Of a stretch of 64,000 nt of DNA, positions 19,260 to 27,932 are shown one piece after another; positions within the stretch are counted from its first letter, which is position 1, and every line of letters starts with the position of its first letter. Source of the DNA: Microbacterium foliorum (GTDB lineage Bacteria; Actinomycetota; Actinomycetes; Actinomycetales; Microbacteriaceae); assembly GCF_003367705.1 (NCBI RefSeq), contig NZ_CP031425.1, positions 1,364,001-1,428,000 of the forward strand, written 5' to 3'. A program made the translations under genes and the position numbers. The notes under the pieces were generated by a model. It was given only the letters and a program-made list of their open reading frames with translations. It was not told the origin of the DNA and ran no database searches.

Positions 19260-20330
19260 CTACCGGCCGGGACTCTGCTCCGCCTTGTCGGCGAAGGTCT
19301 GCAACAGCCGCTGCAGGGAGTCCAGACGCGCGAGGCCCGTCTCGCTGAGCTCGCCCCTCTCGGCCGCCTCGATGAGCGCGCAGTCCGGCGCATCCGCGAG
19401 ATGGGTGCACCCGCGGGGACAGTTCTCGGCGATCTCCGCCAGTTCGGTGAACGCCGCGAGGATGTTCGCAGGGTCCACGTGGCCGAGACCGAACGACCGG
19501 ACCCCGGGGGTGTCGATGACCCAGCCCGAGCCGGCCGGACCGGTGTAGCGCAGCGAGACCGTGGACGAGGAGGTGTGGCGCCCGCGTCCCGTCACCTGGT
19601 TGACATGGCCCGTCGCGCGCAGTGCGCTCGGCACGAGCGCGTTGACGAGCGTCGACTTGCCCACACCGGAGTGTCCGACGAAGACCGTCGAATGACCGAC
19701 CAGCGCGGCGCCGATCTCGTCGATCGGCATCTCCTCCTGCGCGCTGGTGAAGACGCGGAGATCGAGTCCGTCGAAGTGTCCGAGGAAGGCGGACGGGTCG
19801 GCGAGGTCGGTCTTGGTCACGACGAGCAGCGGCCGGATGCCGGCATCCAGTGCCGCCACCAGGTAGCGATCCACCAGTCGCGCCCGGGGCTCGGGGTCGG
19901 CCGCGGCGACCACGATGAGCATCTGGTCGGCGTTCGCCACGATGACGCGCTCGACCTGGTCGGTGTCGTCGGCGCTGCGCCGAAGAAGGGAGGTCCGATC
20001 GACGATGCCGATGATGCGCGCGAGAGTGCCGTCTTCACCGGTGGTGTCGCCCACGACCTTGGCCTGGTCGCCCGTGACGATCGGGTTGCGTCGCAGCTCG
20101 CGGGCACGAGCCGCCGTCAGCAGGCGCTCGTCGGGTCCGCCCTCATCGAGCAGGACCGTATAGCGTCCGCGGTCCACCCCGAGCACGCGGCCGACCTTCG
20201 CGTCGTCGTGGGCGGGGCGTCGCTTGGTGCGGGGGCGGTTGGCCTTGGGGTTGGGACGGGTGCGGATGCTGCTCTCGTCGTAGTCCTCGAAGCCGTCCTC
20301 GAGGTCGTCGGTGTCGTCGAGCCAGCTCAC
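19260..20330 (-). CDS. rsgA: Ribosome small-subunit biogenesis GTPase RsgA
   Basis: This 356-residue circularly permuted GTPase acts late in 30S maturation. It has an acidic/basic N-terminus, an OB fold (about residues 45-115), and GTPase motifs in permuted order: TKTDLAD (G4), GHSGVGKSTLVNALV (G1), and DTPGVRSFG (G3). A C-terminal zinc knuckle reads CPRGCTHLADAPDC (C-X3-C-X-H-X6-C). The GTG start overlaps the aroA stop by four bases, so it is [14 protein letters not shown] aroA. The same aroA-rsgA pairing occurs in mycobacteria (Rv3227-Rv3228). Confidence 0.95.
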   Translation of the reverse strand: MSWLDDTDDLEDGFEDYDESSIRTRPNPKANRPRTKRRPAHDDAKVGRVLGVDRGRYTVLLDEGGPDERLLTAARARELRRNPIVTGDQAKVVGDTTGEDGTLARIIGIVDRTSLLRRSADDTDQVERVIVANADQMLIVVAAADPEPRARLVDRYLVAALDAGIRPLLVVTKTDLADPSAFLGHFDGLDLRVFTSAQEEMPIDEIGAALVGHSTVFVGHSGVGKSTLVNALVPSALRATGHVNQVTGRGRHTSSSTVSLRYTGPAGSGWVIDTPGVRSFGLGHVDPANILAAFTELAEIAENCPRGCTHLADAPDCALIEAAERGELSETGLARLDSLQRLLQTFADKAEQSPGR

Positions 20331-21652
20331 GCGGACGCGCCTCGCAGCATCCGCTCCCAGAGCAGCGTGAACTCGGGAAGAGTCTTCGCCGTCGTGCCGA
20401 TGTCGTCGACCTGCACTCCGGGGACGCGCAGCCCGATGAGGGCGCCGGTCGTCGCCATCCGATGGTCGTGGTGGGCCGCCCAGGCGCCGCCGCTCAGCGG
20501 CCGCGGAATGATGCGCAGGCCGTCGGGCAGCTCCTCCGCCTCGCCACCCAGGGCGCGGATGTTGCCGATCAGAGCCGCGATGCGGTCCGTCTCGTGCATC
20601 CTGATGTGCCCGATGCCGCGGAACGTCGTCGGACCGGTCGCGAAGGCGGCGAGTCCGACCAGCGTCGGCGTCAGCTCGCTCGCCGCGGAAAGATCGAGGT
20701 CGAGCCCGCGGATCTCGGATCCGGCCTTCACCGTCAACGTGCCGCTGTGCCGGTGGACGTGAGCACCCAGGGCCTGCAGGATCTCGGGGAGAAGAGCGCC
20801 GGGCTGCGTGGAGTGCACGGGCCAGCCCGTCACGGACACGGAGCCCCCCGTCACGAGGGCGGCGGCCAGGAACGGCGCGGCGTTGGAGAGATCCGGCTCG
20901 ATCGCGATCTCCTTGGCGCGCGGTACGCCGGCCTCGACGAGCCACTCGCCGGTGGCCGGTCGCTCGATGCGGATACCGCGTCGGCTCAGCGCCTCGATCG
21001 TCATGTCGATGTGGGGCAGGCTCGGCAGGTGCTCGCCGGTGTGCACCAGGTGGAGTCCGACGTCGAACCGGGGCGCGGCGAGAAGCAGGCCCGAGACGAA
21101 CTGGCTCGATGCGGAGGCATCGATCTCGACCCGTCCGCCGCGGATGTGTCCGTGGCCGCGGATCGTGAACGGCAGTGCCCAGGTGCCTTCGTCGTCGATG
21201 TCGACGCCGAGGTCGCGCAGGGCGCTGATGAGGCCCCCCATGGGCCTGTGCAGCGCGGTCTCGTGCGCGGTGAGGTGCACGTCTTCGTGGGCGAGCCCGG
21301 CGAGCGGGGCGATGAACCGCATGACGGTGCCCGCCTGACCGCAGTCGACGGTCGCGCCGCCGACGAGCTTGCCCGGAGTGACCACGAGGTCGGGACCGAA
21401 CTCTCCGGCGCCCTCGACCTCTTCGATGCCGACGCCGAGCGCGCGCAGAGCCTCGACCATCCGTCGCGAGTCGTCCGAGTGCAGCGGGGCCGTGAGCCGG
21501 CCGGGTCCGTCGGCGATCGCGGCGATGATGAGCTCGCGATTCGTCAGCGATTTCGACCCGGGGATCGTGACCGTCGCATGGACGGGATCCGGGGCCGTGG
21601 GCGCTGCATAGACGCCCTGGACAGGGGAGGGGGAATACCCGTTGGCGCTCAT
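20327..21652 (-). CDS. aroA: 3-phosphoshikimate 1-carboxyvinyltransferase (EPSP synthase)
   Basis: This 441-residue enzyme transfers the enolpyruvyl group of PEP to shikimate-3-phosphate in the aromatic amino acid pathway. It shows [28 protein letters not shown] and [12 protein letters not shown], all in family order. ATG 21652 is preferred; an in-frame extension upstream would run over the sigH promoter and matches nothing. TAAGGT lies eight bases upstream on the minus strand. The first codons of aroA contain the sigH promoter on the opposite strand, so the two genes share control DNA. Confidence 0.95.
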   Translation of the reverse strand: MSANGYSPSPVQGVYAAPTAPDPVHATVTIPGSKSLTNRELIIAAIADGPGRLTAPLHSDDSRRMVEALRALGVGIEEVEGAGEFGPDLVVTPGKLVGGATVDCGQAGTVMRFIAPLAGLAHEDVHLTAHETALHRPMGGLISALRDLGVDIDDEGTWALPFTIRGHGHIRGGRVEIDASASSQFVSGLLLAAPRFDVGLHLVHTGEHLPSLPHIDMTIEALSRRGIRIERPATGEWLVEAGVPRAKEIAIEPDLSNAAPFLAAALVTGGSVSVTGWPVHSTQPGALLPEILQALGAHVHRHSGTLTVKAGSEIRGLDLDLSAASELTPTLVGLAAFATGPTTFRGIGHIRMHETDRIAALIGNIRALGGEAEELPDGLRIIPRPLSGGAWAAHHDHRMATTGALIGLRVPGVQVDDIGTTAKTLPEFTLLWERMLRGASA

Positions 21653-21657
21653 CGGTT
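21631..21657 (+). promoter_or_regulatory. SigR/SigH-type autopromoter of the sigma factor gene (GGGAAT-N18-GTT)
   Basis: GGGAAT at 21631-21636 and GTT at 21655-21657 are separated by exactly 18 bases, the published consensus for SigR of Streptomyces and SigH of mycobacteria. The predicted start near 21664 gives a leader with AAGGAG before ATG 21723. The element overlaps the first codons of aroA on the other strand. It implies that the sigma factor activates its own gene under disulfide stress. Confidence 0.8.
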
Positions 21658-21722
21658 TCAACCTTAGTGAATACGGGAGTCCGCCCGATCGGATCACGGA
21701 AGCCCGGCGACAAGGAGACAGC

Positions 21723-22385
21723 ATGCTCGCAACGTTGGAACGCGAGTTCGTGGACCTCAGCGGCCTAGACTGGCCGGTGATGGATGACACGGAGACGGCA
21801 GAAAAGGTCAGCGACCCTCGGCGTGAATTCGAGGATCAGGCGATCCCCTTCATGGATCAGCTCTATGCTGCCGCGATGCGCATGACGCGCAATCCGGCGG
21901 ACGCCGCCGACCTGGTCCAGGAGACGTTCGTGAAGGCGTACGGCTCGTGGGCGACGTTCTCGCAGGGCACGAATCTGAAGGCGTGGCTCTACCGCATCCT
22001 GACGAACACGTACATCAACATCTACCGCAAGAAGCAGCGCGAGCCCTATCAGGGGACGATCGACGATCTCGAGGACTGGCAGCTCGGCGGCGCCGAGTCG
22101 ACGACGGCCTCGCATGGACGCTCGGCCGAGGCCGAGGCCATCGACCACATGCCCGCGTCGGTCGTCAAGGACGCGCTGCAGGCGGTTCCCGAGGACTTCC
22201 GGCTGGCGGTGTACCTCGCCGACGTCGAGGGCTTCGCCTACCAGGAGATCGCGGACATCATGAAGACACCCATCGGCACCGTGATGAGCCGTCTGCACAG
22301 GGGCAGGCGGATGCTGCGGGAGCTGCTGGCCGACTACGCCGCGGAGCGGGGAATCTCCGCAGCAGACCCGAGGAGCACGAAATGA
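21723..22385 (+). CDS. sigH: Redox-responsive extracytoplasmic-function sigma factor (SigR/SigH family)
   Basis: This 220-residue ECF sigma factor directs the thiol/disulfide-stress regulon. Region 2 contains [20 protein letters not shown] and [20 protein letters not shown]; region 4 contains [19 protein letters not shown] and [17 protein letters not shown] 21723 has AAGGAG five bases upstream and lies on the transcript from the GGGAAT-N18-GTT promoter. A second start (GTG 21777 or ATG 21780), 6-8 bases after TAGACT, would give a form 18-19 residues shorter that begins nearer the usual SigH N-terminus. Its stop overlaps the anti-sigma factor start (ATGA). Confidence 0.93.
   Translation: MLATLEREFVDLSGLDWPVMDDTETAEKVSDPRREFEDQAIPFMDQLYAAAMRMTRNPADAADLVQETFVKAYGSWATFSQGTNLKAWLYRILTNTYINIYRKKQREPYQGTIDDLEDWQLGGAESTTASHGRSAEAEAIDHMPASVVKDALQAVPEDFRLAVYLADVEGFAYQEIADIMKTPIGTVMSRLHRGRRMLRELLADYAAERGISAADPRSTK
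21766..21771 (+). promoter_or_regulatory. -10-like TAGACT for a short, leaderless sigH transcript
   Basis: TAGACT inside the first codons of the long sigH frame ends five bases before GTG 21777 and eight before ATG 21780. It fits the leaderless pattern of the window and would produce a housekeeping-driven short isoform. Inferred. Confidence 0.45.
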
Positions 22386-22627
22386 CCGACTGCGGCTGCG
22401 ACAAGGCGCGCAAGGATCTGGAGGAGTACCTCCGCAACGAGGTGTGCAACACCGAGCACACCGAGATCCGTGAGCATCTCGAGAACTGCCCGTCGTGTCG
22501 GGACGAAGCGCTCGTGGCGACCACCCTCACCGAGGTCGTGGCCCGCGCGTGCAAGGAGACGGCTCCCGAGGAGCTGCGTGACCAGGTGTTCGCGCGTCTC
22601 CGCGAGGTGCAGGCCGCGCAGCACTGA
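22382..22627 (+). CDS. rsrA: Zinc-binding redox anti-sigma factor (RsrA/RshA)
   Basis: This 81-residue protein holds the sigma factor inactive in reducing conditions and releases it when its thiols oxidise. It has the ZAS motif H32-X3-C36-X2-C39 (HLENCPSC), plus N-terminal C4, C6 and C22 and a later C57. The ATG overlaps the sigma-factor stop by four bases, the typical sigma/anti-sigma arrangement. Length is close to the mycobacterial RshA and shorter than Streptomyces RsrA. Confidence 0.93.
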   Translation: MTDCGCDKARKDLEEYLRNEVCNTEHTEIREHLENCPSCRDEALVATTLTEVVARACKETAPEELRDQVFARLREVQAAQH

Positions 22628-22681
22628 CCTCCCGGTGGGGCCGCGGATGTCGACGTCGGTGTTGCCCGTAGGGTGGAATGC

Positions 22682-23989
22682 ATGACCGACATCGACTCGC
22701 GATCCGTCCCCGCCGATCCCACGTCCACGGAGCGCCTCGCCGCCGAGTCACTGAGCTATCGCGTCGTCGACACCGCCGACGAGGCGGTATCGGAGAGATT
22801 CCAGCGTGCGACCTCGCGGGGCTTCCTCGGCGCGGAGCCCTCGACCGAGGTGCTGGCCTTCGGGCGCACCACTTTCGAATCGCGACGCAACATCGGCGTC
22901 TATGACGAGAGCGTGCCCGAGGGGCAGCCGGTGGCCACCATCGACTCGTGGACGACCCCCGTCACCGTTCCCGGCGGCTCCCGACTGCCGATGTGGGCGA
23001 TCAGCGGCGTGACCGTCTCGGCGACGCACCGGCGTCGAGGCATCGCCAGAGCGCTGCTGGAGGGCGAGCTGCGGGCCGCCGCCTCGGCGGGCGTGCCGAT
23101 CGCCGGCCTCACCGTGTCGGAGGCGACGATCTACGGCCGGTACGGATTCGGCTCGGCGCTGCCCATGTCGCGCTTCACGGTCGACACCCGCCGCGCCGGA
23201 TGGGGCGGCGGTGACATCGCCGGGCGCATCGAGTACATCGACAGGGAGACGCTGGCCGCCGAGCTCGGCCGAGTCCACGACCGCGCGCGCTCGGCCCGAC
23301 CCGGCCAGATCCCCGGGTGGGACTCGCGCTGGACCGGCATCGCCGGGCTGTCGCCGAGTGACACCGACCGCGACAAGGTGCGCGGCGTCCGATACCTCGA
23401 CGGCGCCGGCGACCTGCGCGGAGCGATGGCCTTCACCCTCGAGGAGCGGAGCGGATCGTTCCGCTTCGCGCTCGGCATCCGTCTGCTCGTGGCCGAGACG
23501 CCCGAAGCCACGGCTGCGCTCTGGCGGTTCGCCCTGCAGCACGACCTCGTCGACGAGGTCACGGCCGACCTGCGCCCGCTCGACGATGCGCTGCCCTGGC
23601 TCGTGCGCGACCCGCGCGGCGTCGTGCAGACGGTCCACGATCACGGTTGGCTGCGCATCCTCGATCTCCCGACGACGCTCGCCGCTCGCACCTACTCCGC
23701 ACCCGTAGACCTCGTGCTCCGCGTCACCGACCCGCTCGGCTTCGCCGAGGGCGACTGGCGACTGCGGGTGGACGGCTCCGGCGCGGCCGAGGTCGAGGCG
23801 GCGGGCGACGGGACGAGGGCGGTGGATGCGACGCTCGACGTCGCCACGCTGTCGATCCTCTTCGCCGGGGGAGTGAGAGCCTCCTCGCTGCACGGCGGAG
23901 GCCGGATCGATGCCGACGCCGACACCGTCGAGGCGCTGGACCGTGCGTTCGTCGCGTTCCCCGCCCCGGCGCTCGACATCTGGTACTGA
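22682..23989 (+). CDS. Eis-like N-acetyltransferase (GNAT with SCP2-like C-terminal domain)
   Basis: This 435-residue protein has an N-terminal GNAT domain with the acetyl-CoA loop VTVSATHRRRGIARALL, a second degenerate GNAT-like region, and a C-terminal sterol-carrier-like domain. This is the build of the Eis family, which acetylates aminoglycosides and other amines; in M. tuberculosis Eis the terminal carboxylate takes part in catalysis, and here the chain ends in an aromatic residue (DIWY). The substrate is unknown. TAGGGT ends seven bases before ATG 22682, so the mRNA is probably leaderless. A strong terminator follows. Confidence 0.88.
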   Translation: MTDIDSRSVPADPTSTERLAAESLSYRVVDTADEAVSERFQRATSRGFLGAEPSTEVLAFGRTTFESRRNIGVYDESVPEGQPVATIDSWTTPVTVPGGSRLPMWAISGVTVSATHRRRGIARALLEGELRAAASAGVPIAGLTVSEATIYGRYGFGSALPMSRFTVDTRRAGWGGGDIAGRIEYIDRETLAAELGRVHDRARSARPGQIPGWDSRWTGIAGLSPSDTDRDKVRGVRYLDGAGDLRGAMAFTLEERSGSFRFALGIRLLVAETPEATAALWRFALQHDLVDEVTADLRPLDDALPWLVRDPRGVVQTVHDHGWLRILDLPTTLAARTYSAPVDLVLRVTDPLGFAEGDWRLRVDGSGAAEVEAAGDGTRAVDATLDVATLSILFAGGVRASSLHGGGRIDADADTVEALDRAFVAFPAPALDIWY

Positions 23990-24038
23990 TGCGCGCCGTC
24001 GGCCGCGGCGAACGGAACGGCATCCGCGGCGGATAGCA

Positions 24039-24073
24039 GAAGGGAGCCCCGACATCTCGTCGGGGCTCCCTTC
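24039..24073. terminator. Bidirectional terminator between the Eis-like gene and kgd
   Basis: A perfect 15-bp stem (24039-24053 with 24059-24073) has a 5-base loop. It lies between converging stops at 23989 and 24090, with purine-rich and TTC flanks suitable for both directions. Confidence 0.88.
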
Positions 24074-24089
24074 TCGCGTGCGACGTGAG

Positions 24090-27000
24090 TCAGCTCACGG
24101 TCAGCGCCTCGCGCAGGAGCGTGGCCTGCTCGGCGGCGTGCACCTTAGACGAGCCCGTCGCGGGAGACGCGGATGCCGGTCGGCACACCGGGCGGAACCG
24201 GCGGTCGCCGGGGACCGCCGCGAACGCGAGAGCGAGGAAGGGCCAGGCTCCCTGGTTCTCGGGCTCCTCCTGAACCCACACGAGCTCTGCGTTGGGGTAG
24301 GAGTCGGTGATCGCCTTGAGACCCTCGATGGGCGTCGGGTACAGCTGCTCGAGCCGGACCAGGGCGACCTGGGGGTTCGGGTTCTTCTCGAGCTCGGACT
24401 TCAGATCCCAGTGCACCTTGCCCGAGTGCACGAGCACGCGGGTGACCGCATTGCGGTCGAGCTCGCGGGCGTCGTCGATCACGGGCTCGAAGCGACCCTG
24501 CGTGAACGCCTCGACCGGGCTGGTCGCGCCGCGCAGACGGAGCATCGCCTTGGGCGTGAACACGATCAGCGGCTTGCGCGGACGTGCGTAGGCCTGACGG
24601 CGCAGCAGGTGGAAGTACGACGCGGGCGTCGACGGGCGGGCGACGATCATGTTGTCCTGCGCGCACATCTGCAGGAAACGCTCGATCCGGGCCGACGAGT
24701 GGTCGGGTCCCTGGCCCTCGTAGCCGTGCGGAAGCAGCAGGGTCACGCTCGACTGCTGTCCCCACTTCTGTTCGGCCGACGAGATGTACTCGTCGATGAC
24801 CGACTGGGCGCCGTTGACGAAGTCGCCGAACTGCGCCTCCCACAGCACCAGGGATTCGCGGGCCTCGACGGAGTAGCCGTACTCGAAGCCGAGGGCGGCG
24901 TACTCGCTCAGCAGCGAGTCGTAGACGAAGAAACGGCCCTGCGAGTCGGACAGGTTCGACAGCGGGAGCCATTCCTGCCCGTTCGCGCGGTCGTGCAGGG
25001 TCGCGTGACGCTGCACGAAGGTGCCGCGTCGCGAATCCTGACCGGCGAGCCGGACCGGGGTCCCCTCGACCAGCAGCGAGCCGAAGGCGAGAAGTTCGCC
25101 GAAGCCCCAGTCGATGTTGCCGTTGCGGCTCATGTCCAGACGCTTCTCGAGCTGCTGCTGCAGCTTGGGGTGCACCGTGAAGCCCTCGGGCTTGTTCACG
25201 AACGCGTCTCCGATGAGCTGGATGACTTCGCTCGAGACGCCCGTGATCTCAGGTGCGCCGACCTGCTCCTCGGCGGGAGGAAGATCCTGGACGACCGGGT
25301 TGGTGCCGGTCTCCGCGGCATGCGTCTCGGCGAAGGCGATCTCCAGACGGTTCTGGAAGTCGGCCTTGGCCTCGTCGTATTCCTCTTCGGTGATGTCGCC
25401 TCGTCCGACGAGCGACTCCGTGTAGAGCTTGCGCACCGAGCGCTTCGCCTGGATCAGGTCGGTCATCAGGGGCTGCGTCATCGACGGGTCGTCGCCCTCG
25501 TTGTGACCGCGGCGGCGGTAGCATACGAGGTCGATCACCACGTCGCGGTGGAACCGCTCGCGGTACTCGAACGCGAGCTGCGCGACGTGGATGACGGCTT
25601 CGGGGTCGTCGCCGTTCACATGGAGCACCGGCGCCTGGATCGTCTTGGCGACGTCGGTCGCGTACACCGAGGTGCGCGAGTCGTCGGGCAGGGTCGTGAA
25701 GCCGACCTGGTTGTTGACGACGACGTGGATGGTGCCACCCGTCCGGTAGCCGCGCAGCTGCGACATCTGCAGGGTCTCGACGACCACGCCCTGTCCTGCG
25801 AACGCGGCGTCGCCGTGCACGAGGATGGGCAGCCAGGCGAACGTGCCGATCGGCTTGCGGTCCTGCTTGGCGCGGACGATGCCCTCGAGCACGCCGTCGA
25901 CGGTCTCGAGGTGCGAGGGGTTCGCCGCGAGGTACACCGGCAGCTCGGACCCGTCGTCGGCGACGAAGGTCCCCTCGGTGCCGAGGTGGTACTTCACGTC
26001 GCCGGAGCCGCGTCGGTTCCCGGTGGTCTGGGTGCCCTCGAACTCCTGGAAGACATGACCGTAGGTCTTGCCGGCGATGTTGGTGAGCACGTTCAGACGG
26101 CCGCGGTGGGCCATGCCGATCGCCGCACCCTCGAGCCCTGCGGTCGCAGCGCCCTGCAGGATCTCGTCGAGCAGCGGCACGAGCGACTCGCCGCCCTCGA
26201 GCGAGAAGCGCTTCTGGCCGACGAACTTCGTCTGCAGGAACGTCTCGAACGCCTCTGCCTCGTTGAGCTTGCGCAGCACGCGCAGCTGCTCGTCGTGGCC
26301 GGGCTTCTGGTACTTGACCTCGACTTTCTCCTGGAACCAGCGGCGCTGCTCCGGATCCTGGATGTGCATGTACTCGATGCCGAGCGTGCGGCAGTACGAG
26401 TCACGGAGCACGCCGAGGATGTCGCGGAGCTTCGCGACGCGGCGGCCGCCGAATCCGCCGGTGACGAACTCGCGGTCGAGATCCCAGAAGGTGAGCCCGT
26501 GGCTCTCGATCTCGAGGTCGGGGTGCGAACGCTGCACGTACTCGAGCGGATCGATGTCGGCCATCAGGTGACCGCGGACGCGGAAGGAGTTGATCAGCTC
26601 CTGCACGCGGGACTGCTTGTCGACGCGCTCGGCGAGGTCGACCGCGATGTCGGGGTTCCAGCGGATCGGGGCGTAGGGGATGCGGAGCGCCGCGAAGATG
26701 TCGTCGTAGAAGCCGCGCTGACCGATCAGCAGCTCGTGCACCTTCTTGAGGAACTCGCCGGAGCCTGCACCCTGGATGACGCGGTGGTCGTAGGTGCTGG
26801 TGAGCGTGATCGTCTTGCCGATCGCGAGCTCGTTGAGCGTCCGTCCGCTCGCTCCCTGGAACTCCGCGGGGTACTCCAGCGCGCCCGCTCCGATGATGCA
26901 TCCCTGCCCCTTCATGAGGCGCGGCACGGAGTGCACGGTTCCGATTCCGCCGGGGTTCGTCAGCGACACCGTGGTGCCCTGGAAGTCCGCAGCGGTGAGC

Positions 27001-27773
27001 TTGTTGTTGCGAGCGCGGGTGACGAGATCCTCGTAAGCGACCAGGTACTCGCTGAACGAGAGGGTGTCCGCGCGCTTGATGCTCGGGACCATGAGCGCAC
27101 GCGTGCCGTCGGGCTTGGGGAGGTCGATCGCGATGCCGAGGTTGACGTGCGCCGGGGCGACGACGGAGGGCTTGCCGTCGATCTCGGCGTAGAACACGTT
27201 CTGGCTGCGGAACTCGTCGAGGGTGCGGATGAGCGCCCAGCCGATGAGGTGGGTGAAGCTGATCTTGCCGCCGCGCGTGCGGGCCATGTGGTTGTTGATG
27301 ACGATGCGGTTGTCGATCATCAGCTTCGCCGGGATCGTGCGCACACTCGTCGCGGTGGGAACGGTCAGCGACTCGTCCATGTTCGCCGCGAGGGTCTTGG
27401 GCAGACCGCGGAGCGGCGTGACCTTGTCCTCTTCAGCGGCGGCAGCCGACTCGGCGGTCTCGGCCTTGGGCGCGGGCTTCGGCGCCTGCGCGGGGATCGG
27501 GGCGGCGGCCGCGGGCTTCGTGGTCGTCCGCGCGACCGGCTGCGTGCCGATGACGGGGATGGGCGCGGTCACCGGGTGCGCGGTCTGCTCAGTCGGTGCG
27601 GCGGGCGCGGTGGAGCCGGAGGCCGCCTCCGACTGGTACTTCTCGAGGATCGGCCACCACTCCTTGTCGACGGAGTCGCGGTTCACCTTGAACTGTTCGT
27701 AGAGCTCTTCGACGAGCCACGAATTGGCTCCGAACCCCCCGTCGCCCCCGACGCCGGTCACCTGGTTCGACAC
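24090..27773 (-). CDS. kgd: Multifunctional 2-oxoglutarate decarboxylase/dehydrogenase E1-E2 fusion (Kgd/SucA)
   Basis: This 1227-residue enzyme runs the oxoglutarate step of the TCA cycle. It has a short N-terminal helix that resembles E1 starts (ANSWLVEELYEQF), an Ala/Pro linker, an E2-type succinyltransferase domain with catalytic His in YDHRVIQGAGSGEF (about residue 328) but no lipoyl domain, and a full thiamine-diphosphate E1 part (GMAHRGRLNVL, HGDAAFAGQG near 652, VVVNNQVGF). This fusion is specific to actinobacteria, where the small GarA/OdhI protein regulates it; no garA is in the window. I chose GTG 27773; ATG 27806 is an alternative that adds 11 residues. A TAGGCT (27865-27860) may be the -10 element of a leader of about 80 bases. 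Confidence 0.95.
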   Translation of the reverse strand: MSNQVTGVGGDGGFGANSWLVEELYEQFKVNRDSVDKEWWPILEKYQSEAASGSTAPAAPTEQTAHPVTAPIPVIGTQPVARTTTKPAAAAPIPAQAPKPAPKAETAESAAAAEEDKVTPLRGLPKTLAANMDESLTVPTATSVRTIPAKLMIDNRIVINNHMARTRGGKISFTHLIGWALIRTLDEFRSQNVFYAEIDGKPSVVAPAHVNLGIAIDLPKPDGTRALMVPSIKRADTLSFSEYLVAYEDLVTRARNNKLTAADFQGTTVSLTNPGGIGTVHSVPRLMKGQGCIIGAGALEYPAEFQGASGRTLNELAIGKTITLTSTYDHRVIQGAGSGEFLKKVHELLIGQRGFYDDIFAALRIPYAPIRWNPDIAVDLAERVDKQSRVQELINSFRVRGHLMADIDPLEYVQRSHPDLEIESHGLTFWDLDREFVTGGFGGRRVAKLRDILGVLRDSYCRTLGIEYMHIQDPEQRRWFQEKVEVKYQKPGHDEQLRVLRKLNEAEAFETFLQTKFVGQKRFSLEGGESLVPLLDEILQGAATAGLEGAAIGMAHRGRLNVLTNIAGKTYGHVFQEFEGTQTTGNRRGSGDVKYHLGTEGTFVADDGSELPVYLAANPSHLETVDGVLEGIVRAKQDRKPIGTFAWLPILVHGDAAFAGQGVVVETLQMSQLRGYRTGGTIHVVVNNQVGFTTLPDDSRTSVYATDVAKTIQAPVLHVNGDDPEAVIHVAQLAFEYRERFHRDVVIDLVCYRRRGHNEGDDPSMTQPLMTDLIQAKRSVRKLYTESLVGRGDITEEEYDEAKADFQNRLEIAFAETHAAETGTNPVVQDLPPAEEQVGAPEITGVSSEVIQLIGDAFVNKPEGFTVHPKLQQQLEKRLDMSRNGNIDWGFGELLAFGSLLVEGTPVRLAGQDSRRGTFVQRHATLHDRANGQEWLPLSNLSDSQGRFFVYDSLLSEYAALGFEYGYSVEARESLVLWEAQFGDFVNGAQSVIDEYISSAEQKWGQQSSVTLLLPHGYEGQGPDHSSARIERFLQMCAQDNMIVARPSTPASYFHLLRRQAYARPRKPLIVFTPKAMLRLRGATSPVEAFTQGRFEPVIDDARELDRNAVTRVLVHSGKVHWDLKSELEKNPNPQVALVRLEQLYPTPIEGLKAITDSYPNAELVWVQEEPENQGAWPFLALAFAAVPGDRRFRPVCRPASASPATGSSKVHAAEQATLLREALTVS

Positions 27774-27932
27774 GCTCGATCGCCCTCTTTCATCACTGAA
27801 GTCCATATGTGCACACCAGGACGCAGGATGCGTCGGGGCCCGCACACTCTCGACCACCAAGCCTAACGTGTTTCGCGGGACGATCGTCGAAGGCGAGCGC
27901 CCCTGTCGCCTCGATCTGAGTAGCGTGGGGGT

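Noticed and set aside
23910..27866. Very long open frame (1318 codons) on the plus strand
   Set aside because: It runs antisense to kgd, is low-complexity in composition (rich in R, E, V, L, D) and has no known domain; it results from high GC at third positions of the real gene.
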